Shown: positions 26,869-36,666, counted from the first letter of the stretch. The stretch: 64,000 nt of DNA from Sphingopyxis sp. H115 (GCF_001468465.1 NZ_LNSA01000014.1:1-64000), one strand, 5' to 3'. A program made the numbers and translations. The notes: generated by a model from the sequence alone, not told the origin.

Positions 26869-26884
26869 TTTACGTGAACGTAAA
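26869..26884. promoter_or_regulatory. Candidate operator TTTACGTGAACGTAAA
   Basis: Perfect 7-2-7 palindrome whose end lies 15 bases before the ATG of the ACAD10/11-like gene, so a bound protein would block transcription or initiation of the second plus-strand block. It is the same motif class as 24417-24432. Confidence 0.65.
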
Positions 26885-26899
26885 GGGAAGGATGCGGAG

Positions 26900-28189
26900 A
26901 TGGATTTCGATCTCACCGACCGGCAGGTCTATTGGCGCGACCGGGTGCGCGACTTCATCGAACGCAAGGTTCGCCCCGCCGTACCGACCTATTATGAGCA
27001 GGACAAGGCGGGCGATCGCTGGAAGGTCATCCAGATCGTCGAGGACCTGAAGGCCGAGGCCAAGGAGGCCGGCATCTGGAACCTGTTCATGCCGCCCAAG
27101 TCGGCCGCGCATCATCATGTCGACGAGACGTTCGAGTTCGAGGGGCCCGGCCTCACCAATCTCGAATATGCGCTGTGCGCCGAAGAAATGGGCCGCGTCG
27201 GTTTCGCGAGCGAGGTGTTCAACTGCTCTGCGCCCGACACCGGCAATATGGAGGTGTTCCACCGCTACGGCACGCGGGCGCAGAAGGACAAATATCTTGG
27301 CCGGCTGATGAACGGTGAAATCCGCTCGGCGTTCCTGATGACCGAACCGCGTGTCGCCTCGTCTGACGCGACCAACATCGAGACGCGCATCGAACGCGAC
27401 GGCGACGACTATGTCATCAACGGCCGCAAATGGTGGTCGTCGGGCGCTGGCGATCCGCGCTGCGAGGTCGCGATCGTGATGGGCAAGACCGACTTTGCCG
27501 CCAAGCGCCACGCGCAACAGTCGATGGTGCTGATGCCGCTCGACGCCCCCGGGGTGAACATCCTGCGCCACCTGCCCGTTTTCGGTTATGACGATGCGCC
27601 GCACGGCCATATGGAAATCGAGCTCAAGGACGTGCGCGTCAACGCCGAGGAGGCGATGCTGCTCGGCGAGGGGCGCGGTTTCGAAATCGCGCAGGGACGC
27701 CTCGGGCCCGGCCGCATCCACCATTGCATGCGCACGATCGGCGTGGCGGAAGAAGCGATCGCCAAGATGGCGAAGCGGCTCCAGTCGCGCGTCGCGTTCG
27801 GCAAGAAGGTCGCCGAATACAGCATCTGGGAACATCGCTTGGCGCGCGCGCGCATCGATATCGAGATGACGCGCCTGCTGTGCCTGAAGGCCGCCGACAT
27901 GATGGACAAGGTCGGCAACAAGACCGCTGCGGCCGAGATCGCGATGATCAAGGTGCAGGCACCGAACATGGCGCTGAAGATCATCGACGACGCGATCCAG
28001 GCGCATGGCGGCGCGGGCGTCAGCGAGGATTTCGGGCTCGCCAAGGCCTATGCCCACCAGCGCACGCTTCGTCTGGCCGACGGTCCCGACGAGGTCCACG
28101 AACGCGCAATCGCGCGCATCGAATTCGCCAAGCATAGCGAGGCGAGCGATCCGGGCTTTTCGTCGGGCGATATCGGGGTGTCACGCTAA
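26900..28189 (+). CDS. ACAD10/ACAD11-type acyl-CoA dehydrogenase family protein
   Basis: 429 aa from the ATG at 26900, preceded by GGAAGGA. It closely matches the dehydrogenase half of animal ACAD10/ACAD11 and LvaC-like proteins: [99 protein letters not shown] and [20 protein letters not shown]. In those systems the partner kinase phosphorylates a 4-hydroxyacyl-CoA and this protein removes the phosphate, giving an enoyl-CoA. The matching kinase is two genes downstream. Assignment of the reaction is from family knowledge. Confidence 0.93.
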   Translation: MDFDLTDRQVYWRDRVRDFIERKVRPAVPTYYEQDKAGDRWKVIQIVEDLKAEAKEAGIWNLFMPPKSAAHHHVDETFEFEGPGLTNLEYALCAEEMGRVGFASEVFNCSAPDTGNMEVFHRYGTRAQKDKYLGRLMNGEIRSAFLMTEPRVASSDATNIETRIERDGDDYVINGRKWWSSGAGDPRCEVAIVMGKTDFAAKRHAQQSMVLMPLDAPGVNILRHLPVFGYDDAPHGHMEIELKDVRVNAEEAMLLGEGRGFEIAQGRLGPGRIHHCMRTIGVAEEAIAKMAKRLQSRVAFGKKVAEYSIWEHRLARARIDIEMTRLLCLKAADMMDKVGNKTAAAEIAMIKVQAPNMALKIIDDAIQAHGGAGVSEDFGLAKAYAHQRTLRLADGPDEVHERAIARIEFAKHSEASDPGFSSGDIGVSR

Positions 28190-28192
28190 GCT

Positions 28193-28214
28193 CCCCTCCC
28201 GCAAGCGGGAGGGG
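28193..28214. repeat. Short palindrome CCCCTCCCGC-AA-GCGGGAGGGG
   Basis: Same arms as the copy at 22041-22062, with AA instead of TT at the centre. It lies between the ACAD10/11-like gene and the alcohol dehydrogenase gene and could act as an intercistronic RNA stem. Confidence 0.85.
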
Positions 28215-28232
28215 GATGATACGGAGATTTGA

Positions 28233-29324
28233 ATGACCAAAGCCGCAATCCTGATCGAGCCGGGCAAGCCGCTGTCCGTCGAGGATGTCGTCGTTGCCGA
28301 CTGCGGCCCGCACGAGGTGCGTATCCGCACTGCCGCGTGCGGGCTCTGCCATTCGGACCTGCATTTCATCGACGGTGCCTATCCACATCCCCTTCCCGCC
28401 ATCCCCGGCCATGAGGCGGCGGGGATTGTCGAGGCGGTCGGCAGCGAGGTGCGCACGGTGAAGGTCGGCGACGCGGTCGTTACCTGTCTTTCAGCCTTCT
28501 GCGGCCACTGCGAATTCTGCGTCACCGGCCGCATGTCGCTGTGCATGGGCGGCGACACGCGGCGCGCCGCCGGCTCGGCGCCGCGCATCACGCGCCCCGA
28601 CGGGTCGCCGGTAAACCAGATGCTGAACCTCAGCGCCTTTTCCGAAACCATGCTGGTCCACGAACATGCGTGCGTCGCGATCGACCCCGACATGCCGCTC
28701 GACCGCGCCGCGGTGATCGGCTGCGCGGTGACGACGGGCGCGGGAACGATCTTCAACGCGTGCAAGGTAACGCCGGGCGAGACGGTGGCGGTCGTCGGCT
28801 GCGGCGGCGTCGGCCTTGCGACGATCAACGCCGCGAAGATCGCCGGCGCGGGGCGCATCATCGCTGCCGATCCGGTTCCCGAAAAGCGCGCGCTGGCGAT
28901 GAAGCTCGGCGCGACCGATGTGGTCGATGCGATGGACGGCGATGCCGCGAAGCAGATCCTCGAGCTATCGAAGGGCGGCGTCGATCATGCGATCGAGGCG
29001 GTCGGGCGCCCGGCCTCGGCTAGCCTCGCGGTGGCGTCGCTGCGCCGCGGCGGCACCGCGACGATTCTCGGCATGATGCCGCTGACCGAAAAGGTCGGTC
29101 TGTCCGCGATGGATCTGCTGTCGGGCAAGAAGTTGCAGGGTGCGATCATGGGCGGCAACCGCTTCCCGGTCGACATCCCGCGCCTCGTCGATTTCTACCT
29201 GCGCGGCCTGCTCGACCTCGATTCGATCGTCGCCGAAACGATCCCGCTCGAGCGGATCAACGACGGGTTCGACAAGATGAAAAAAGGCGACGCCGCACGG
29301 TCGGTGATCGTTTTCAATCAATGA
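28233..29324 (+). CDS. Zinc-dependent alcohol dehydrogenase (class III-like MDR)
   Basis: 363 aa. Catalytic-zinc ligands lie in CGLCHSDLHFI and GHEAAGIVE; structural-zinc cysteines are in CGHCEFCVTGRMSLC. The nucleotide site is GETVAVVGCGGVGLATI followed by an acidic residue for NAD. MNLSAFSETMLVHEHACVAI resembles formaldehyde/NDMA-type class III enzymes. Placed between the ACAD-like and kinase genes; its stop overlaps the kinase start by four bases. A likely role is oxidising an alcohol intermediate or interconverting the 4-hydroxy/4-oxo acid (inference). Confidence 0.92.
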   Translation: MTKAAILIEPGKPLSVEDVVVADCGPHEVRIRTAACGLCHSDLHFIDGAYPHPLPAIPGHEAAGIVEAVGSEVRTVKVGDAVVTCLSAFCGHCEFCVTGRMSLCMGGDTRRAAGSAPRITRPDGSPVNQMLNLSAFSETMLVHEHACVAIDPDMPLDRAAVIGCAVTTGAGTIFNACKVTPGETVAVVGCGGVGLATINAAKIAGAGRIIAADPVPEKRALAMKLGATDVVDAMDGDAAKQILELSKGGVDHAIEAVGRPASASLAVASLRRGGTATILGMMPLTEKVGLSAMDLLSGKKLQGAIMGGNRFPVDIPRLVDFYLRGLLDLDSIVAETIPLERINDGFDKMKKGDAARSVIVFNQ

Positions 29325-30388
29325 CGCTCGACGCCCAGAAGGCCTTTAGCGGCACCGTTGCACCCGAAGGCGCCGACGTGCTCGACGAGGCAAAGCTGAC
29401 CGCCTGGATGGAAGCGAATGTCGAGGGCTTCGAAGGGCCGCTGACGCAGGGCAAGTTCGCCGGCGGCCAGTCGAACCCGACGTACAAGATTTCGGCGCCG
29501 TCGGGCAATTATGTGCTGCGCCGCAAGCCCTTTGGTCCGCTGCTCCCCTCGGCGCACGCAGTCGACCGCGAATATAAGGTGCAGGCGGGACTCCATAAAA
29601 TGGGTTTCCCCGTCGCGCGCCAATATGGCCTCTGCACCGATGACTCGGTGGTCGGCAGTTGGTTTTACGTGATGTCCATGGTCGACGGCCACACGATCTG
29701 GGACGGCGCGATGCCGGGATCGACCCCCGAAAACCGCCGCGCGACCTATGAGGCGATGATCGACACGCTCGCCGCGCTGCACAGCGTCGATATCGAGGCG
29801 GCGGGCCTCGGCGACTTCGGCAAGCCCGGCAATTATTTCGGCCGCCAGGTCGACCGCTGGACCAAGCAGTACCGCCTTTCCGAAACCGAGACGATGGACG
29901 AGATGGAGCAGCTGATCAAATGGCTGCCCGCGACCTTGCCCGAGCAGACGCGTACCAGCGTCGTCCATGGCGATTACCGCATCGACAATATGATCTTTGC
30001 GAAGGACCGGCCGGAGGTGCTCGCGGTCCTCGACTGGGAGCTGTCGACGCTCGGCGATCCGCTCGCCGATTTCACCTATGTCGCGATGGCGTGGGTGACC
30101 GAGAATGGCGGTCGTTCGGGCGTCTCGGACCTCGACCGCAAGGCGCTCGGCATTCCCGAACTCGACGAGATGGTCGAGCGCTATTGCGCCGCCACCGGAC
30201 GCGACGGCGTGCCCGACATGAACTGGTATTTCGCCTATAATTTCTTCCGTCTCGCGGGGATCATCCAAGGCATCAAGAAGCGCGTGATCGAAGGCACCGC
30301 CTCGTCGCAGCATGCCAAGGACATGTCCGAACGCGTCCGTCCGCTCGCCGAAAAGGCGTGGGACTTTGCGCGAAAGGCCGGCGCATGA
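29321..30388 (+). CDS. APH-family phosphotransferase, ACAD10/11 N-terminal-half type
   Basis: 355 aa. Kinase fold with FAGGQSNPTYKI (nucleotide loop), VLRRKPFGPLLPSAHAVDREY (catalytic-lobe Lys region), VVHGDYRIDNMIF (Brenner-type catalytic Asp and Asn) and VLDWELSTLGDPLADF (metal-binding Asp). Nearly every one of these strings is typical of the kinase half of ACAD10/ACAD11 and of LvaA. It would phosphorylate the 4-hydroxyl of an acyl-CoA using ATP, preparing it for the ACAD-like partner. Overlaps both neighbours by four bases. Confidence 0.93.
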   Translation: MTLDAQKAFSGTVAPEGADVLDEAKLTAWMEANVEGFEGPLTQGKFAGGQSNPTYKISAPSGNYVLRRKPFGPLLPSAHAVDREYKVQAGLHKMGFPVARQYGLCTDDSVVGSWFYVMSMVDGHTIWDGAMPGSTPENRRATYEAMIDTLAALHSVDIEAAGLGDFGKPGNYFGRQVDRWTKQYRLSETETMDEMEQLIKWLPATLPEQTRTSVVHGDYRIDNMIFAKDRPEVLAVLDWELSTLGDPLADFTYVAMAWVTENGGRSGVSDLDRKALGIPELDEMVERYCAATGRDGVPDMNWYFAYNFFRLAGIIQGIKKRVIEGTASSQHAKDMSERVRPLAEKAWDFARKAGA

Positions 30389-31161
30389 GCCTGTTCGACA
30401 TGACGGGGCAAGTCGCGCTGATCACCGGATCGTCGCGCGGGATCGGCAAGGCCACGGCGGAGGCGATGGCCGAGCAGGGCGCGAAGGTCGTGATTTCGAG
30501 CCGCAAGGCCGACGCCTGCGAAGAAACCGCGGCCGAGATCAACGCGCGCTTCGGCGAGGGCACGGCGATCCCGGTACGCGCCAACATCTCGTCGAAGCAA
30601 GAGCTGGAGATATTGGTCGCCGAAACGCGGCGCGTCTTCGGCAAGATCACCGCGCTCGTCTGCAACGCCGCGTCGAACCCCTATTATGGCCCCGGCCTTG
30701 GGATTACCGACGACCAGTTCCGCAAGATCATGGACAATAACATCCTGTCCAACCATTGGCTGATCAGCATGGTCGCACCCGAAATGCTCGAACGCGGCGA
30801 AGGGTCGATCACGATCATCAGCTCGATCGGCGGGCTGAAAGGATCGCCGATCATCGGCGCTTACGGGATTTCGAAAGCCGCCGACATGCAGGTCGCGCGC
30901 AATTTCTCGGTCGAGTTCGGCCCGCGCGGCGTGCGCGTCAACTGCATTGCCCCCGGGCTGATCCGCACCGACATGGCGCGTGCTTTGTGGGAAAATGAAG
31001 AAAATCTGCGGCGCTCGACCGCGGCCTCGACCTTGAAGCGGATCGGCGAGCCGCACGAAATTGCGGGCGCCGCCGTCTTCCTTGCCAGCAAGGCGGGGGC
31101 ATTCACCACCGGCCAGACCATCGTGTGCGATGGCGGAGCCACGATTTCAGGAGGCGCATGA
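30385..31161 (+). CDS. SDR family oxidoreductase
   Basis: 258 aa from the ATG at 30385, which overlaps the kinase stop (ATGA). [15 protein letters not shown] binds the nucleotide, and [12 protein letters not shown] suggests an Arg that favours NADP. The usual NNAG appears as [11 protein letters not shown]. The catalytic Ser lies in [10 protein letters not shown] and Tyr-x3-Lys in YGISKAAD. The C-terminal sequence resembles DHRS4-type carbonyl reductases (inference). Substrate unknown. Confidence 0.92.
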   Translation: MSLFDMTGQVALITGSSRGIGKATAEAMAEQGAKVVISSRKADACEETAAEINARFGEGTAIPVRANISSKQELEILVAETRRVFGKITALVCNAASNPYYGPGLGITDDQFRKIMDNNILSNHWLISMVAPEMLERGEGSITIISSIGGLKGSPIIGAYGISKAADMQVARNFSVEFGPRGVRVNCIAPGLIRTDMARALWENEENLRRSTAASTLKRIGEPHEIAGAAVFLASKAGAFTTGQTIVCDGGATISGGA

Positions 31162-31964
31162 TGGGCGCGTTGGACGGCAAGGTTGCGATCATCACGGGCG
31201 CGGGCAGCGGCATCGGCCGTGCGAGCGCGCTGCGTTTTGCCGCCGAAGGGGCGAAGCTCGTCGTCGGCGACAAGAGCGCTGCGGTGCACGAAACGGCGCA
31301 GATGGTGAAGGATGCGGGCGGCGAAGCCGTCGCGCTGGAGATCGACGCGGGTGTCGAAGCGGATGTCGCGAAGCTGGTCGCAACCGCCAAGGACAGCTTC
31401 GGCGGGCTCGACATCGCCTTCGCCAACGCCGGGATCATCGGCGACATGGGCGGCATTTTCGATTTCGACCCCGCAGCCTGGGCCGAGACGCTCCGCGTCA
31501 ATTTGATCGGCCCGGCGCTGATGGTCAAACATGCCGGGAAAGCCATGGTCGATCAGGGCCGCGGCGGCGCGATCGTGCTGACCGCAAGCGTCGCCGGATT
31601 GAATTCAGGCGCCGGTCCGGGCGCCTATTCGGCGTCGAAGGCCGGGGTCATCAACCTCGCCAAGGTCGCAGCGCAGCAGCTGTCGACGAGCGGCGTGCGC
31701 GTCAACGCGGTCTGCCCCGGCCTGACCGAGACGGGGATGACCAAGCCGACCTTCGACTATGCGAAGGCCAAGGAGGTCACGCACAAGCTCGGCCAGCTAA
31801 ACCCGCTGCGCCGGGCGGCGCAGCCCGAGGAGCTGGCCAATGTCGCGCTGTTCCTCGCGAGCGATCAGGCGAGCTATGTCAACGGGCAGGCGATCGCGGT
31901 CGACGGCGGGCTCACCAGTTCGCATCCGGTGACGCGCCAGTTGCTCGGCCAGACCTCGCACTGA
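31161..31964 (+). CDS. SDR family oxidoreductase
   Basis: 267 aa from the ATG at 31161; AGGAGG at 31149-31154 is six bases upstream, while the tandem ATG at 31158 is only three away. [13 protein letters not shown], an Asp-containing VVGDKS after beta2 (NAD preference likely), FANAGIIG in place of NNAG, Ser in LTASVAG and YSASKAG. The second of two consecutive SDRs; both are plausible 3-hydroxyacyl-CoA or alcohol dehydrogenases of the cluster. Confidence 0.91.
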   Translation: MGALDGKVAIITGAGSGIGRASALRFAAEGAKLVVGDKSAAVHETAQMVKDAGGEAVALEIDAGVEADVAKLVATAKDSFGGLDIAFANAGIIGDMGGIFDFDPAAWAETLRVNLIGPALMVKHAGKAMVDQGRGGAIVLTASVAGLNSGAGPGAYSASKAGVINLAKVAAQQLSTSGVRVNAVCPGLTETGMTKPTFDYAKAKEVTHKLGQLNPLRRAAQPEELANVALFLASDQASYVNGQAIAVDGGLTSSHPVTRQLLGQTSH

Positions 31965-31977
31965 TAGGCAGCGCTGC

Positions 31978-33180
31978 ATGACCCACGGATTCGACACGAC
32001 GCGGCTCGACCGCATCCCCGCCTTTCTTGCCGCCAAATATGTCGACACCGGCCGCCTGCCGCACGCCGCGACGCTCGTATCGCGGCGCGGCGAGATTGCG
32101 CATCGGTCGTGCATCGGTGACGCGCGGCCCGGAGAGGCGCTGAAGGACGACGCGATCTTCCGCATTGCAAGCATGACCAAGCCGATCACCAGCATCGCCT
32201 TCATGATGCTGGTCGAGGAGGGCAAGGTTGCGCTGTCCGACCCGCTGGTCAAATTTTGCCCCGAGTTCAAGGACACCAGCGTCTTCGTCGCAGGCGGCGG
32301 CAATGTCCCCTTCCTAACGCGCCCACCCGCGTCGCCGATCCGTATGGTCGACTTGCTGCGGCATACGGCAGGCCTCACCTATGGCTTTCAGGAGCGCACC
32401 CCGGTCGATGCCGCGTATCGCAAGGCGCGGATCGACGATTTCGACGCCGATTATACGATGGACAGCTTCATCGCCGATCTCGCGAAAATCCCGCTGCAAT
32501 TCGACCCCGGCGCGCATTGGAATTATTCGATGGCGACCGACGTGCTCGGCGCGGTGATCGAGCGGATCGAGCGCAAGCCCTTCGGGCAGGTGTTGCAGGA
32601 GCGCATCTTCGGCCCGCTCGGCATGGTCGATACCGGGTTCAAGGTCCCCGCCGACCAGCAGCATCGGCTCGCCGACGCCTATGCCTTTAGCCCCAAGGAC
32701 AAGATGCAGGGCTTTGACGAAGGCGCGCGCAGCCGCTGGGCGAAGGATCGCAGTTTCCATTCGGGCGGCGGCGGGCTCGCCTCGACATTGGACGATTATC
32801 ACCGCTTCTGCCTGATGCTGCTGGGCGGCGGCAAGCTGGGCGATGTGCGGATCATCAGCCGCAAGACGCTCGACCTGATGACGTCGAACCACCTTGTCGG
32901 CGGCGGCGATTTGACCCAGCATAGCGTCGGCATTTTTTCCGAGGACGAGAATGCAGGGGTCGGCTTCGGGCTCGGCTTTGCGGTGACACTCGACCCGGCG
33001 CGCACGGGCATTCCGGGCTCGGCGGGCGATTTTTACTGGGGCGGCATGTTTTCGACCGGCTTCTTCGTCGATCCGGTCGAGGAAATCTGCATGGTGTTCA
33101 TGACCCAGTTGATGCCCTCCTCCACCTATCCCGTGCGGCGCGAGGTCAAGACATTGATCCACGCCGCGATTGATGACTGA
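31978..33180 (+). CDS. Serine hydrolase, class C beta-lactamase/EstB fold
   Basis: 400 aa. The nucleophile is Ser65 in IASMTKPI (S-x-x-K, Lys68). The general base is Tyr183 in [12 protein letters not shown], and the third motif is probably [10 protein letters not shown] around 260. There is no signal peptide, so it acts in the cytoplasm, unlike secreted beta-lactamases. Family VIII esterases and related enzymes cleave esters, lactones or amides. Position in the operon suggests a lactone or ester intermediate (inference). Confidence 0.9.
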   Translation: MTHGFDTTRLDRIPAFLAAKYVDTGRLPHAATLVSRRGEIAHRSCIGDARPGEALKDDAIFRIASMTKPITSIAFMMLVEEGKVALSDPLVKFCPEFKDTSVFVAGGGNVPFLTRPPASPIRMVDLLRHTAGLTYGFQERTPVDAAYRKARIDDFDADYTMDSFIADLAKIPLQFDPGAHWNYSMATDVLGAVIERIERKPFGQVLQERIFGPLGMVDTGFKVPADQQHRLADAYAFSPKDKMQGFDEGARSRWAKDRSFHSGGGGLASTLDDYHRFCLMLLGGGKLGDVRIISRKTLDLMTSNHLVGGGDLTQHSVGIFSEDENAGVGFGLGFAVTLDPARTGIPGSAGDFYWGGMFSTGFFVDPVEEICMVFMTQLMPSSTYPVRREVKTLIHAAIDD

Positions 33181-33204
33181 CATCCAGACCCAAGGAGTTC
33201 TCCC

Positions 33205-35238
33205 ATGACCGAAGACACCCCCGTATCCGTCACGATGGAAAAGGACGGCGAAATTGCCGTCATCATCGTCAACAATCCGCCCGTGAACGCGCTGAGCTGG
33301 CACGTCCGGCAGGGGCTGGAAGATAATTTCACCGCCGCCCTCGCCGACGACAGCGTCAAGGCGATCGTGCTGCGCTGCGCTGGCGCGACCTTTATCGCGG
33401 GCGCCGACATCAGCGAATTCGGCAAGCCGCCGCGCGGTCCCGATTTCAACGCGGTGCTCAACAGCATCGAAGCCGCATCGAAGCCCGTCGTCGCCGCGAT
33501 CCACGGCACCGCGCTCGGCGGCGGTCTGGAGACCGCGCTTGTCTGCCACTACCGCGTCGCCGTTCCCTCGGCGAAGCTCGGCGTGCCCGAAGTGAAGCTC
33601 GGCCTGCTCCCCGGCGCGGGCGGCACGCAGCGGCTGCCGCGAATCGTCGGCGTCGAAGCCGCGGCGACGATGACCTCGACCGGCGATCCCGTTCCGGCAC
33701 CCAAGGCGAAGGAAATGGGCCTCGTCGATGAGCTGGCGGGCGAAGACAGCCTCGCCTCCGACGCGATCGCCTTTGCGCGCGCGAAGATCGCCGACGGCCC
33801 GCGCCCGACGCGCGAACGCCCGGTGTTCGGCGACGTCGCGGTGATCGAGCAGTTGAAGGCGAAGAATGCCAAGCGCTGGCGCGGGTTTGAGGCGCCCTAT
33901 GCCAACCTTGCCTGCGTCGAAGCCGCGACGCGGCTGCCCTTCGAGGAGGGTCTGGCGTTCGAGCGCGAGCAGTTCATGAAGCTGATGTTCGGCAGCCAGT
34001 CGGCGGCGCAGCGCCATATCTTCTTTGCCGAACGCCAGGCGGCGAAGATCGACGGCCTGCCCAAGGACACGCAGCTGCGCGACGTCAAAAAGGTCGGCAT
34101 CATCGGCGCCGGCACGATGGGCGGCGGCATCATGATGAACTTTTTGCAAAAGGGCATCCCGTGCACGATCGTCGAAATGCAGCAGGACGCGCTCGACCGC
34201 GGGCTCGGCGTCGTGCGCAAGAACTACGATGCCTCGGCCGCCAAGGGCCGCTTCAAGCCCGAACAGGTCGATCAAATGATGGGGCTGATCACCCCGTCGC
34301 TTGAGCTGGACGACCTCGCCGACTGCGACCTGATCATCGAGGCGGTCTATGAAAATATGGACGTCAAGAAGGACATTTTCGGCAAGCTCGACAAGATTGC
34401 GAAGCCCGGCGCGATCCTCGCGTCTAACACCAGCTACCTCGACATCGACGAAATCGCGACGGCGACGAGCCGCCCCGGCGATGTGCTGGGCATGCACTTC
34501 TTCTCGCCCGCCAATGTCATGAAGCTGCTCGAAGTGGTGCGCGGCGACAAGACCGCGCCCGACGCGCTCGCCACTGCCATGGCGATCGGCAAGAAGATCG
34601 GCAAGGTCGCGGTGGTCGCGGGCGTGTGCGATGGCTTTATCGGCAACCGGATGCTCAAGCCGCGTCAGATGGAGGCGATGAAGCTGCTGCTCGAAGGCGC
34701 GACCCCGGCGCAGGTCGACAAGGTTCATGTCGAATTCGGCATGCCGATGGGGCCGTTCCAGATGAGCGACCTTGCCGGCGTCGACATCGGCTGGCACCGC
34801 GACCCCAACCGCATCGAAAGCATCCGCGACGCGCTCGCCGCCGAAGGCCGCTGGGGCCAGAAGAAGCAGGCGGGTTTCTACGATTATGACGAGAAGCGCC
34901 AGCCGTCGGAAAGCCCGCGCGTCGCCGAAATCATCGAGGAGTTCCGTCAGAAGGAAGGCGTCGAGAAGCGCGAGATCACCGACCAGGAGATTATCGAACG
35001 CACGCTGTATCCGATGGTCAACGAAGGCGCGCTGATCCTGTCCGAAGGCAAGGCGCAACGCGCGTCGGACATCGATGTCGTGTGGATCTATGGCTATGGC
35101 TGGCCGGTCTATCGCGGCGGCCCGATGTTCTGGGCGGGGCTGGAAGGCACCGACAAGATTGTCGCGGCGCTGGAAAATCACGGGTTCGAAATCGCGCCGT
35201 TGCTGAAAGAAAAGGCCGAGGCGAAGTCGGGCTTTTAA
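33205..35238 (+). CDS. Enoyl-CoA hydratase/3-hydroxyacyl-CoA dehydrogenase fusion (FadB/FadJ or peroxisomal L-PBE type)
   Basis: 677 aa. Residues about 1-190 form the crotonase half with the oxyanion segments [11 protein letters not shown] and [13 protein letters not shown]; two Glu residues for hydration lie in [18 protein letters not shown]. The Rossmann domain begins at about 292 ([16 protein letters not shown]). The dehydrogenase His/Glu pair is in [20 protein letters not shown] final domain repeats the C-terminal 3HCDH fold. It completes beta-oxidation of the enoyl-CoA made upstream. AAGGAG lies before the start; a strong terminator follows. Confidence 0.94.
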   Translation: MTEDTPVSVTMEKDGEIAVIIVNNPPVNALSWHVRQGLEDNFTAALADDSVKAIVLRCAGATFIAGADISEFGKPPRGPDFNAVLNSIEAASKPVVAAIHGTALGGGLETALVCHYRVAVPSAKLGVPEVKLGLLPGAGGTQRLPRIVGVEAAATMTSTGDPVPAPKAKEMGLVDELAGEDSLASDAIAFARAKIADGPRPTRERPVFGDVAVIEQLKAKNAKRWRGFEAPYANLACVEAATRLPFEEGLAFEREQFMKLMFGSQSAAQRHIFFAERQAAKIDGLPKDTQLRDVKKVGIIGAGTMGGGIMMNFLQKGIPCTIVEMQQDALDRGLGVVRKNYDASAAKGRFKPEQVDQMMGLITPSLELDDLADCDLIIEAVYENMDVKKDIFGKLDKIAKPGAILASNTSYLDIDEIATATSRPGDVLGMHFFSPANVMKLLEVVRGDKTAPDALATAMAIGKKIGKVAVVAGVCDGFIGNRMLKPRQMEAMKLLLEGATPAQVDKVHVEFGMPMGPFQMSDLAGVDIGWHRDPNRIESIRDALAAEGRWGQKKQAGFYDYDEKRQPSESPRVAEIIEEFRQKEGVEKREITDQEIIERTLYPMVNEGALILSEGKAQRASDIDVVWIYGYGWPVYRGGPMFWAGLEGTDKIVAALENHGFEIAPLLKEKAEAKSGF

Positions 35239-35261
35239 ACCGGCTTTCGATTACCATCAGC

Positions 35262-35301
35262 AGGCCGTCTGTCCCACCGCGGGGCAGGCGGCCTTTCTTC
35301 T
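35262..35301 (+). terminator. Rho-independent terminator after the acyl-CoA operon
   Basis: AGGCCGTCTGTCCC pairs with GGGGCAGGCGGCCT (14 pairs, two of them G-U) around a five-base loop, and is followed by TTCTTCT. It lies 24 bases after the FadB-like stop. Confidence 0.8.
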
Positions 35302-35382
35302 GCCCCGCGAGCGCCGCAGGCATAAGCAAAAACTTGCGATTCAGGGTTAAAGCGCTGGCAAGACCTGCCGTTACGGCAGAGC

Positions 35383-35619
35383 ATGAACGCCATGTCCGCC
35401 CTCGCCGTCCTACTGCTCGCCGGAAGCGCGCCGGCTGCCGCGCCCGTCGCGACGCCGCAGGTGACGGCGGTCGCGGTGGCGCGGGCGCGGATAGTGTCGT
35501 CTGCCGAGGTCCGGCGGGTCGACGGGCGGATCGAGGTGCGTAGCGGGCCGCGCAAGGCACCGACGCAGGTGCATCGCACCGAACGCCGCGACGGCGGAGA
35601 AACGGCGGACTTTTACTGA
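35383..35619 (+). CDS. Small secreted hypothetical protein
   Basis: 78 aa. It has an N-terminal hydrophobic signal (MSALAVLLLAGSAPAAA) and a basic remainder VAVARARIVSSAEVRRVDGRIEVRSG, a pattern I associate with small sphingomonad exported proteins without known function. A perfect hairpin CTGCCG-TTA-CGGCAG (35365-35379) ends three bases before the first ATG and would mask it. The second ATG at 35392 may be used. Coding status is moderate. Confidence 0.5.
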   Translation: MNAMSALAVLLLAGSAPAAAPVATPQVTAVAVARARIVSSAEVRRVDGRIEVRSGPRKAPTQVHRTERRDGGETADFY

Positions 35620-35674
35620 GCGTGCGGATGCGGGCGGGACGGCAGGATTCGACCGATTGCGGACACTGTTTCTT

Positions 35675-35780
35675 CGTCATCCCGGACTTGATCCGGGATC
35701 CATCGCGGCGTCGAGGTCATGGGCCCCGGATCAAGTCCGGGGTGACGAGGGGGCGGAACCGACGGCCGCTTTCCACCCCT
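35675..35780. repeat. Dispersed GGACTTGATCCGG palindrome, copy 3 (long form)
   Basis: CGTCATCCCGGACTTGATCC opens the unit and CGGATCAAGTCCGGGGTGAC closes the core at 35748. Loop and 3' flank (GGGGGCGGAACCGACGGCCGCT..CCACCCC in pieces) repeat the copy at 579-685 with few differences. It fills the gap between the small secreted protein gene and mmsB. Confidence 0.85.
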
Positions 35781-35790
35781 AAGCTGACGA

Positions 35791-36666
35791 TCAGCCCTGC
35801 AACATCTGGATAATCGCCGAAAAGTCGCGGCCATCCTTGTCGGCTTCGACAAACGCCTCATACAGCTCGCGCGCCTTTGCCCCCATCGGCACATCGGCAT
35901 CGACGCTCGCCGCCGCTTCCATCGCGAGACGCAGATCCTTGAGCATCAGCGCCGCGGCGAAACCGCCCTTGTAATCATTGTCGGCCGGGGTCGTCGGCCC
36001 GACGCCCGGCAGCGGCGCGTAGCTGGTGAGCGACCAGCATTGCCCCGAAGACACGCTCGCGATGTCGAAGAATTTCTGCGGATCGAGCCCCAGCTTCTGC
36101 GCGAGCGCGAGCGTTTCGCACGTCGCGACCATCGAGGCGCCGAGCAGCATATTGTTGCAGATTTTCGCGCCCTGTCCGGCGCCCGCATCGCCGGCGTGGA
36201 TCACCGCCTTGCCCATCTTGGCGAGGATCGGTTCGGCGCGCGCAAAGCCCTCTTCGGTGCCGCCGACCATGAAGGTCAGCGTGCCCGCATTCGCCGCGGC
36301 GATGCCGCCCGACACCGGCGCATCGACTGCCACGAGCCCCTTGGCGGTCGCCGCCTCGATGTTCGCGCGCGCGGTCGCGACGTCGATCGTCGAGCAGTCG
36401 AGGAGCAGCGTGCCGGGTGCGGCGTTGGGATAGACATCGCCTTCATAGACGCCTGCGACATGCTTGCCCGCAGGGAGCATTGTCACCACCGCCTCGGCGC
36501 CGGTGACGGCGTCGGCAGCAGACGCAGCACGGGTGCAGCCCGCTTCCACGGCGCGCACCAGCGCCTCTTCGCTGAGGTCGAAGGCGCGGACTTCGTGGCC
36601 TTCCTTCGCGAGGTTGGCGGCCATCCCGCCGCCCATATTGCCGAGTCCGATAAATGCGATTTTCAT
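35791..36666 (-). CDS. mmsB: 3-hydroxyisobutyrate dehydrogenase
   Basis: 291 aa from the ATG at 36666. It oxidises 3-hydroxyisobutyrate to methylmalonate semialdehyde in valine breakdown. IAFIGLGNMGGGMAANL binds NAD, APVSGGIAAANAGTLTFMVGG is the substrate loop, and the catalytic Lys168 lies in GAGQGAKICNNML. C-terminal DNDYKGGFAAALMLKDLRLA is also typical. Last gene of the minus-strand valine cluster; overlaps the small membrane protein gene by four bases. Confidence 0.95.
   Translation of the reverse strand: MKIAFIGLGNMGGGMAANLAKEGHEVRAFDLSEEALVRAVEAGCTRAASAADAVTGAEAVVTMLPAGKHVAGVYEGDVYPNAAPGTLLLDCSTIDVATARANIEAATAKGLVAVDAPVSGGIAAANAGTLTFMVGGTEEGFARAEPILAKMGKAVIHAGDAGAGQGAKICNNMLLGASMVATCETLALAQKLGLDPQKFFDIASVSSGQCWSLTSYAPLPGVGPTTPADNDYKGGFAAALMLKDLRLAMEAAASVDADVPMGAKARELYEAFVEADKDGRDFSAIIQMLQG

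Noticed and set aside
32314..35181. Open frame of about 955 codons on the minus strand opposite the serine hydrolase and FadB-like genes.
   Set aside because: Low-complexity Arg/Asp/Ala/His composition, no motifs, and exact antisense placement to strongly recognised enzymes.
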